Shown: positions 58,766-64,000 of the stretch, piece by piece | Position numbering within the stretch: position 1 is the stretch's first letter | Layout: every line of letters begins with the position of its first letter | Assembly: GCF_000467105.1 (NCBI RefSeq) | Contig: NZ_BATI01000028.1 | Span: forward strand, 62,001 to 126,000 | Reading direction: 5' to 3' | DNA length: 64,000 nucleotides | DNA from: Aquipseudomonas alcaligenes NBRC 14159 | Lineage (GTDB): Bacteria; Pseudomonadota; Gammaproteobacteria; Pseudomonadales; Pseudomonadaceae | Translations under genes and position numbers: made by a program | The notes under the pieces: generated by a model | What the model saw: the letters and a program-made list of their open reading frames with translations, nothing else | Told to the model about the DNA's origin: nothing | The model's database searches: none

Positions 58766-59787
58766 CGGCTGGCGTCCAGCACCACGCGGTAGCGCGCCTT
58801 GCCGGCACGCAGGTGGTCCAGTGCGGCGTTCACCTGGCTCATCGGGAAGTGTTCGACCTGCGGCAGGATCTGGTGGCGGGCGCAGAACTCCAGCATGGTC
58901 GCCATGCTCGACGGCGAGCCTACCGGCGAGCCGGACAGGCTCTTCTGCTGCGGAATCAGGCTGAACACGTGGGTGGGAATCGCGTTGGGCACGATGCCGA
59001 CGAAATGCAGGCGGCCCTTGCCGCGCAGGGTGGCGAGCATGGCGTTCCAGTCCAGGTCGGCGCTGGCGGTGACCAGCAGGAAGTCGAGGGTGCCGGCGAT
59101 GGCCTTGAGCGCCTTGCTGTCGGTGGATGCCACCACCTTGTGCGCGCCCAGGCTCATGGCCTCCGCCTGCTTGCTCAGCGAGGAGGTGAAGGCGGTGACC
59201 TCGCAACCCCAGGCGTTGAGGAAGCGCAGCGCCAGATGCCCGAGGCCGCCGATGCCGACCACGCCGACGCGGTCGGTGGGCTTGATGTCGAACTCCAGCA
59301 ACGGGCTGAACACCGTGGAGCCGGCACAGAACAGCGGGCCGACCAGCGCCGGATCGAGCCCCGCCGGCAGCGGAACGGCCCAGGCCCAGTGCGCGCGCAG
59401 GCGATCGGCGAAGCCGCCGTGGCTGCCGACGATGGTCGGTTTCACCGTGCGACAGAGGTTGTGTGAGCCTTCCATGCACGAGCCGCAATGCATGCAGCTG
59501 CCCTTGTACCAGCCGATGCCGACGCGCTGGCCGAGCTTGAGGCCGCGCGCCTGCTCGCCGACGCGGACGATGGTGCCGACCACCTCATGGCCGGGGATGA
59601 AGGGATAGCGGGCGTTGCCCCACTCGTTGTCGATCATCGACTGGTCGGAATGGCAGATGCCGCAGTACTCCACGGCCACCTCGACCTCCTCGGCGCCCAG
59701 CGGGCCGGGATCGTAGCTGTGGCGTTCGAGCGGCGCGCCCGGTGCGGTGGCGGCCCAGCCGGTGAAGGTGGCGAGTTCATGGCTCAT
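58762..59787 (-). CDS. Zinc-dependent NAD(P) alcohol dehydrogenase
   Basis: 341 residues. MDR family: catalytic zinc ligands in [12 protein letters not shown] and GHEVVG, structural zinc cysteines in [15 protein letters not shown], and the nucleotide motif [16 protein letters not shown]. Resembles YahK/cinnamyl-alcohol type NADP aldehyde reductases. The start at 59787 precedes [13 protein letters not shown]; upstream open frame is not conserved. Cotranslated with the GNAT gene. Confidence 0.9.
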   Translation of the reverse strand: MSHELATFTGWAATAPGAPLERHSYDPGPLGAEEVEVAVEYCGICHSDQSMIDNEWGNARYPFIPGHEVVGTIVRVGEQARGLKLGQRVGIGWYKGSCMHCGSCMEGSHNLCRTVKPTIVGSHGGFADRLRAHWAWAVPLPAGLDPALVGPLFCAGSTVFSPLLEFDIKPTDRVGVVGIGGLGHLALRFLNAWGCEVTAFTSSLSKQAEAMSLGAHKVVASTDSKALKAIAGTLDFLLVTASADLDWNAMLATLRGKGRLHFVGIVPNAIPTHVFSLIPQQKSLSGSPVGSPSSMATMLEFCARHQILPQVEHFPMSQVNAALDHLRAGKARYRVVLDASR

Positions 59788-59914
59788 GTGCGGCGTCCTC
59801 TGCGGTCGATGCGATGGCAGCAGCTTAGCCGGATGTGCGGCGCTGCGGCACATCATCAACGCGCTTGATGATGCTCAGTTAAACTGCGCGCTTTCCCTCA
59901 GTCGCGGAGCCCGC

Positions 59915-60535
59915 ATGGCGCGCCCACCCCGTCCTTCCCAGCCCCGTCATCCCGCCCCGCGGCGGGTGGCCAAGGCGCCGCCGGCCGCGCCGCGGCTGAT
60001 CATGCTGAACAAGCCGTTCGACGTGCTCACCCAGTTCCAGGACGAGCAGGGCCGTGCCACCCTCAAGGACTTCGTCGCCGTGCCCGGGGTCTACCCGGCC
60101 GGGCGTCTGGATCGCGACAGCGAGGGCCTGTTGCTGCTGACTAATGACGGCCGCCTGCAGGCGCAGATCGCCGATCCCAAGCACAAGCTGGCCAAGACCT
60201 ACTGGGTGCAGGTGGAGGGCGAGCCGAGCGAGGAGCAGCTGGTGCAGCTGCGCAATGGCGTGCAGCTGAATGACGGCCCGACCCTGCCGGCCGAGGCGCG
60301 CCGCCTGGACGAGCCGCTGCTGTGGGAAAGAAATCCGCCGGTGCGCTTTCGCAAGAGCGTGCCGACCGCCTGGCTGGAGCTGGTGATTCGCGAGGGACGC
60401 AATCGTCAGGTGCGGCGCATGACCGCCGCCGTGGGCCTGCCCACCCTGCGCCTGGTGCGGGTGCGCATCGGCCCCTGGAGTCTGGATGGTCTGGCGCCCG
60501 GGCAGTGGCGTGAACTGGAGCCCAGGCTGCGCTGA
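59915..60535 (+). CDS. rluE: 23S rRNA pseudouridine-2457 synthase, RluE type
   Basis: 206 residues. RsuA/RluE fold: [17 protein letters not shown], the catalytic aspartate in [17 protein letters not shown], and [17 protein letters not shown] basic Pro/Arg-rich N-terminal tail (about 1-27) precedes the domain. Converges on the globin gene, 7 bp apart. Confidence 0.9.
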   Translation: MARPPRPSQPRHPAPRRVAKAPPAAPRLIMLNKPFDVLTQFQDEQGRATLKDFVAVPGVYPAGRLDRDSEGLLLLTNDGRLQAQIADPKHKLAKTYWVQVEGEPSEEQLVQLRNGVQLNDGPTLPAEARRLDEPLLWERNPPVRFRKSVPTAWLELVIREGRNRQVRRMTAAVGLPTLRLVRVRIGPWSLDGLAPGQWRELEPRLR

Positions 60536-60542
60536 GGTCGGC

Positions 60543-60935
60543 TCAGTAACCGGCCTTGATCACGCTGATGCCTTTGTTCAGCACTTCGCGCCAAGCACTG
60601 CGAATGCTTTCGTTGAACTGCTTGTCGTGGCCGGAAACGGTCAGCAGCAGGGCATCCAGCCACAGGTCGTAGAGTTCCGGGCGAATGTCCAGGCGACCGC
60701 GCGAGTGGCTCTCGCCCAGGGCACGCAGCTTGCTGTCGGACATGCCGCGCGCGTACATCACCAGGTTGAGGATGCCCTGGCGCAGGAGCAGTTTCTGCGC
60801 CGGCATGTCGGTCTCGGCGAATTTGGCGCGGATTTGCGGCGAGCTGTCGAGGAAGCTGCGATAGAAGTCGTCGAAGAAAGTGGGGCTGGCGCAGCAGCGT
60901 CCATAGCTCTGCATCACCAGGTCTGCGGGGCTCAT
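60543..60935 (-). CDS. Single-domain globin
   Basis: 130 residues. Globin-like helices with FFDDFYRSFLDSSPQIRAKF (Tyr25 near the distal position) and the probable proximal His77 in RALGESHSRGRLDI. The protein is longer than typical truncated globins (about 115-120) and shorter than flavohaemoglobin, and no reductase domain follows. Role probably gas binding or sensing. Confidence 0.8.
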   Translation of the reverse strand: MSPADLVMQSYGRCCASPTFFDDFYRSFLDSSPQIRAKFAETDMPAQKLLLRQGILNLVMYARGMSDSKLRALGESHSRGRLDIRPELYDLWLDALLLTVSGHDKQFNESIRSAWREVLNKGISVIKAGY

Positions 60936-61020
60936 GATAACTCCTGTAAATAGCGGGAAGGCAGCGTGCCAGACGCTGCCGTAGGTCAGTCAGACGTCGC
61001 TCGCGCGACTGGCGACACCC

Positions 61021-61239
61021 TCAGCCGTGGATGCCGCGGGTCATCTCGATGATGTAGGTGATGATCGGCTTGGCCAGGAAGGCGAACAGGCACAGGCCCA
61101 GGCCGAGGAACAGGATGGCGGTGCCGAGACGGCCGGCCTTGGACTTCTTGGCCAGGTCCCAGATGATGAAGAACATGAACAGCATGAGCCCGCCCACCAG
61201 GACGTACATCATCAGGGCTTCGAACTGTTCGGTTTCCAT
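61021..61239 (-). CDS. DUF2788 small membrane protein
   Basis: 72 residues with two membrane segments (about 9-27 and 40-60) separated by the basic loop DLAKKSKAGRLG, matching DUF2788. Function unknown. Single gene between the globin and Lrp genes, with its own GAGAGG ribosome site. Confidence 0.8.
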   Translation of the reverse strand: METEQFEALMMYVLVGGLMLFMFFIIWDLAKKSKAGRLGTAILFLGLGLCLFAFLAKPIITYIIEMTRGIHG

Positions 61240-61323
61240 CTGGGCCTCTCGGAAATGCAGGGAATGGCGACGGGGCCGGCATTATACGCGCCTCGTCGGC
61301 CACTGCAGCATTTGCCGCGCGGT

Positions 61324-61803
61324 TCAGCTGCGCAGATGCTCCAGGGGTAGCTCGGTGCTGGACAGCACCTGGTTGAGCACGAAGCTGGAGCGCACGCTGG
61401 TGACGCCTTCGATGCGGGTCAGCTGGCCGAGGAGGAATTTCTGGTAGTGGTCCATGTCCGGTACCACCACCTTGAGCTGGTAGTCGGCGTCCATTCCGGT
61501 CACCAGGCTGCACTCCAGCACTTCCGGGCACTGGCGGATCACTTCTTGGAAATGTTCGAAGCGCTCCGGGGTATGGCGGTCCATGCCGATGAGGACGAAG
61601 GCAGTCAGCGACAGACCGAGTTTCTTGCGGTCCAGCAGGGCGACCTGGCGCACGATATAGCCATCGTCTTCCAGTTGTTTGACCCGCCGCGAACAGGGCG
61701 ATGGCGACAGGCCGATGCGTTCGGCCAGCTCCTGGTTGGAGATGCGCGCGTCGTGCTGCAGTTCGGCGAGGATGCGCAGGTCGTAGCGGTCCAGCTTGTT
61801 CAT
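61324..61803 (-). CDS. Lrp/AsnC-family transcriptional regulator
   Basis: 159 residues. N-terminal winged HTH (DLRILAELQHDARISNQELA with GLSPSPCSRRVKQLEDDG), C-terminal RAM effector domain (CSLVTGMDADYQLKVVVPD). Probably senses an amino acid. Its own AT-rich promoter region is the most AT-rich stretch of this end. Target genes are not apparent nearby. Confidence 0.92.
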   Translation of the reverse strand: MNKLDRYDLRILAELQHDARISNQELAERIGLSPSPCSRRVKQLEDDGYIVRQVALLDRKKLGLSLTAFVLIGMDRHTPERFEHFQEVIRQCPEVLECSLVTGMDADYQLKVVVPDMDHYQKFLLGQLTRIEGVTSVRSSFVLNQVLSSTELPLEHLRS

Positions 61804-62079
61804 GGCAGGTCTTCTTTGTTTGCAGATTGCGCTGATCAATCTAACAGTGAAGAAAAATTGCGCAAGTCATGTTTGATTGAGCAATATTAGCAATAATTTG
61901 GTGCCCCGGCCTCGATAAGCTTTCCCTCAGTTTCATGGCCCGGACGACATGTCCAACCGCGCTGCCCAATCAGGCGCCGCGGCGCCGGCGATCCTACCGG
62001 GTCGCGCAGGCTCCCGGGTCCGCACCGCCCAACCAGGCGGGCGAGGAAAGCGGTGACACGATCGCCAGTGCCGGACACG
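61804..62079. other. AT-rich promoter region of the Lrp gene, no coding gene
   Basis: The first 100 bp are AT-rich with GCAATA repeated at 61881-61886 and 61890-61895 (9-bp phasing) and two TTGCGC copies, plausible autoregulatory sites. The remaining part is GC-rich with no recognised gene; an open frame there (61887-62153, minus) crosses the terminator and is rejected. Confidence 0.5.
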
Positions 62080-62110
62080 AAAAAGGGGAGGCCTAGTGCC
62101 TCCCCTTTTT
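62080..62110. terminator. Bidirectional terminator after the MAPEG gene
   Basis: Perfect 13-bp stem: AAAAAGGGGAGGC with GCCTCCCCTTTTT around a 5-nt loop. It ends in a run of five T on each strand and lies 12 bp past the MAPEG stop. Confidence 0.93.
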
Positions 62111-62122
62111 CTTGCCTGCCAA

Positions 62123-62542
62123 TCAGGCCAGGCCGCTCAGGCGCAGCAGCCACCAGGCGAGGATCAGCATCTGCGCCAGCAGGCCGGCAAAGCGTAGCCA
62201 GACGAACAGCGGGCCGGTGCTGATCAGGTGCATCGCCGACTGGAACAGGCGCGCGCCCAGCAACAACAGCGCCAGCGGATCGGTCAGGGCGGTCTGCCCG
62301 GCGTGCATCGCGTAGAGCAGCACGGCCGCCTGCAGCGGCAGGTTCTCCAGGCAGTTGGCGTGGCTGCGCACCAGGCGCTGGCCAAAGGCGCTCGGCGTGT
62401 TGCTGCCATCCGGGGCGAAGGCGTTGACCTTCATCCGCCCGCCGAGCACCAGCAGGCCGCGTTGGTTGATGATCAGGAACATCAGCAGCAGCGGCCAGGC
62501 AACCAGGCCGAGCAGGGCGATGGCGGAGGGGGACAGGTTCAT
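62123..62542 (-). CDS. MAPEG-family membrane protein
   Basis: 139 residues, four membrane segments. MAPEG pattern: RSHANCLENLPLQAAVLLY after a GRMKVNAFAPDG loop, ending in LARLFQSAMHL-like (LGARLFQSAMHLIST). Members include glutathione-dependent membrane enzymes; the bacterial substrate is unknown. Confidence 0.88.
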   Translation of the reverse strand: MNLSPSAIALLGLVAWPLLLMFLIINQRGLLVLGGRMKVNAFAPDGSNTPSAFGQRLVRSHANCLENLPLQAAVLLYAMHAGQTALTDPLALLLLGARLFQSAMHLISTGPLFVWLRFAGLLAQMLILAWWLLRLSGLA

Positions 62543-62640
62543 GGTGACGCCTTTTGTTGTTGGTTTGCCACGCAGTCTAGTGTTTTTAGAGTATTTGCTC
62601 TAGTTGCTCGCGCCGTTCGCCTGCGCTTGCCGGGAGGGGC

Positions 62641-63396
62641 TCAGCTGGCGCCGAAGAGCTGCTGCAGCAGGTACCCGGCGAGGAAGGCCAGGGACGCGGC
62701 GGCACCACCGGTGAGCAGGGTGTAGAGCCCGGAGCGCAACAGCGGCTTGGCGAACACCAGGCTTTTCAGCATGCCGATGGAGAAGAACACGGCGGCTGCC
62801 AGCAGCGCGCTGATGAGGAACTGGCGTTGCATGTCCAGGCGGGTGAAGAACAGCGGCAGCAGCGGCAAGCTGCCGGCGAGCAGGAAGGTGGCAAAGGTCA
62901 CGGCGGCGGAAACCAGGGGGGCCGGTGGCGCCTGCTGCAGGCCGTATTCCTCGCTGAGCATGGTCTCCACCCACAGCTGGCGATCCTGGCAGATGGTCGC
63001 GACTATCCTGTCCAGTGTTTCGCCGCTGAAGCCCTTGCGCGCGAAGATCTGGCGGATCTCTTCCCGCTCGCCGTCGGGCACACGCGCGATGTGTTCTTCC
63101 TCGGTAGCCCGGGCCGTCTCGCGGAACTCGTGCAGGGCCTTGACCGCCTCGTAGTTGCTCACGGCCATGCTGAAGCCGTCGGCCAGCAGGTTGGCGAAAC
63201 CCATGATCAGCGCCACCGAGGCCGAGAAGCCGGCGCCCACTGCGCCGGCGACGACGGCGAAGGTGGTGACGCAGCCGTCGATGGCCCCCAGCACGGCATC
63301 GGCGACATAGCGCGGCTGCAACGGCCGGCTCAGGCGCTGTTCGATGGCGGCGGGCTGGTGCTGACGATGCAGCGTTTCGAGGCTGGTCTTCTTCAT
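62641..63396 (-). CDS. VIT1/CCC1-family metal transporter
   Basis: 251 residues. VIT1-type sequence: VADAVLGAIDGCVTTFAVVAGAVGA (in part LGAIDGCVTTFAVVAG), MGFANLLADGFSMAVSNYEA in segment 2, a glutamate-rich metal-binding loop (about 85-140, with TEEEHIARVPDGEREEI), and three more segments. Known members move Fe(II) or Mn(II). Upstream (with 6 nt between) is a perfect 11-bp hairpin and no clear Shine-Dalgarno sequence. Confidence 0.9.
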   Translation of the reverse strand: MKKTSLETLHRQHQPAAIEQRLSRPLQPRYVADAVLGAIDGCVTTFAVVAGAVGAGFSASVALIMGFANLLADGFSMAVSNYEAVKALHEFRETARATEEEHIARVPDGEREEIRQIFARKGFSGETLDRIVATICQDRQLWVETMLSEEYGLQQAPPAPLVSAAVTFATFLLAGSLPLLPLFFTRLDMQRQFLISALLAAAVFFSIGMLKSLVFAKPLLRSGLYTLLTGGAAASLAFLAGYLLQQLFGAS

Positions 63397-63402
63397 GGTG
63401 CC

Positions 63403-63442
63403 GGTTCGCGCTTCAGTCCCGGATGCAGCATAAGCGCGAACC
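63403..63442 (-). promoter_or_regulatory. Hairpin next to the VIT1-family start codon
   Basis: Perfect 11-bp inverted repeat GGTTCGCGCTT / AAGCGCGAACC with an 18-nt loop, filling most of the 66-bp gap between the CDF stop and the VIT1-type ATG. No T tract follows, so a terminator is unlikely. It may control translation. Confidence 0.5.
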
Positions 63443-63462
63443 TGCCTTCGTGCCCGTGGTGT

Positions 63463-64000
63463 TCAGGCCGCGGCTGCCGTCGGGGTCGCGTAGGCCAGCA
63501 CCTGGGCGCGGGGGAACTCGCTGCGGATGGCGTCTTCCACCTGTTTGCACAGGCTGTGGCTCTGCTGCAGGCTCAGATCGCCTGGCAGCTCCACATGCAG
63601 CTGGACGAACCAGTGGGTGCCGGAGATACGCGTGCGCAGGTCGCTCGTACCCAGTACCCCGGGTACGCCACTGGCCAGCAGGTGCATGCGTTCACTCAGC
63701 TCCGGTGCCAGCTCCTCGTCCATCAGCACGGCGACGGCCTCGCGCACGATGCTCACCGCGCTCCACAGGATGTAGGCGGCAATCCCTAAGCCGAACAGCG
63801 GGTCCAGACGCTGCCAGCCGAAGCCGGCCAGCACCAGGGCGAGGAGGATGCCGCTGTTGAGCAGCAGGTCGGAGCGGTAGTGCAGCGAGTCGGCGCGTAC
63901 CGCCGTGGAGCCGGTGACACGCACCACGTGGCGCTGGAACAGCAACAGGGCGACCGTCATCGCCAGCGACAACAGCATCACCGCGATGCCCAGGGTCTGG
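63463..64000 (-). CDS. Cation diffusion facilitator, FieF-like, partial
   Basis: The last 179 residues of a CDF efflux protein; the start lies beyond the window. Membrane segments continue to about residue 70 of the visible part, with the metal-site DSLHYRSDLLLNSG (CDF HxxxD pattern), and a C-terminal cytoplasmic domain (GTHWFVQLHVELPGDLSLQQ). Exports Fe(II), Zn(II) or similar ions. It is upstream of the VIT1 gene on the same strand. Confidence 0.87.
   Translation of the reverse strand, partial: QTLGIAVMLLSLAMTVALLLFQRHVVRVTGSTAVRADSLHYRSDLLLNSGILLALVLAGFGWQRLDPLFGLGIAAYILWSAVSIVREAVAVLMDEELAPELSERMHLLASGVPGVLGTSDLRTRISGTHWFVQLHVELPGDLSLQQSHSLCKQVEDAIRSEFPRAQVLAYATPTAAAA

Noticed and set aside
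61887..62153. Minus-strand open frame of 88 codons
   Set aside because: It crosses the perfect bidirectional terminator and has no recognisable protein features.

Overview
The window is high-GC chromosomal DNA of a Pseudomonas, most likely from the P. aeruginosa lineage in the broad sense. The evidence is gene order and protein sequence together. The blocks proA-nadD-rsfS-rlmH-mrdA-rodA-mltB-rlpA-dacC-DUF493-lipB-lipA, arfA-holA-lptE-leuS, lnt-corC-ybeY-phoH-miaB and hemL-thiE-thiD-ladS-TetR-AidB match, from memory and unchecked, the order of the PAO1 chromosome. No phage, insertion sequence, CRISPR array, tRNA or rRNA gene was recognised. This is mostly core genome with a few accessory insertions.

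Layout. 0-5.1 kb: a carboxylate module, with an acyl-CoA synthetase and a DUF485 (YjcH-type) gene facing a PAS histidine kinase and a FixJ-like regulator. 5.1-12.5 kb: a methyltransferase and NAD-binding protein pair, a lipoprotein that fuses MORN repeats to a caspase-like C13 peptidase, a MaoC hydratase, a CidA/LrgA-LrgB pair, a LON-domain protein, a DedA-PAP2 fusion and an Mpg-type DNA glycosylase. 12.7-22.9 kb: a long plus-strand run for proline and NAD synthesis, ribosome silencing and modification, cell elongation (PBP2, RodA, MltB, RlpA, PBP5) and protein lipoylation. 22.9-43.9 kb: mostly minus strand, with lipA, a soluble PAS-PAS chemoreceptor, alkA, a second MltB-like transglycosylase, arfA, holA, lptE, leuS, lnt, corC, ybeY, phoH, miaB, hemL, thiE and thiD. 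44.1-51.8 kb: LadS, a TetR-AidB pair with two tandem operators, and a MASE3-PAS-GGDEF-EAL protein. 51.8-64 kb: accessory metabolism and transport, including YoaK, an MFS carrier, a cobalamin riboswitch with a lone CbiM-like permease, AMP nucleosidase, a GNAT and alcohol dehydrogenase pair, RluE, a globin, an Lrp regulator, MAPEG, a VIT1/CCC1 carrier and a truncated CDF metal transporter.

Functional themes. Envelope building dominates (mrdA, rodA, two lytic transglycosylases, rlpA, dacC, lnt, lptE, an ElyC-like protein). Translation upkeep is spread through it (rsfS, rlmH, leuS, ybeY, miaB, rluE, arfA). Two signalling routes to biofilm behaviour, LadS and the c-di-GMP protein, lie within 8 kb of each other. 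Three alkylation-damage genes (mpg, alkA, aidB) occur in the window. The most notable regulatory structures are a perfect hairpin inside the arfA reading frame, the tandem palindromes before the TetR gene, the cobalamin riboswitch, an A9 run inside rlpA and a perfect 11-bp hairpin next to the VIT1 start codon. No wholly new multigene system stands out. The best candidates for uncharacterised biology are the MORN-caspase lipoprotein and the solo CbiM-like permease.
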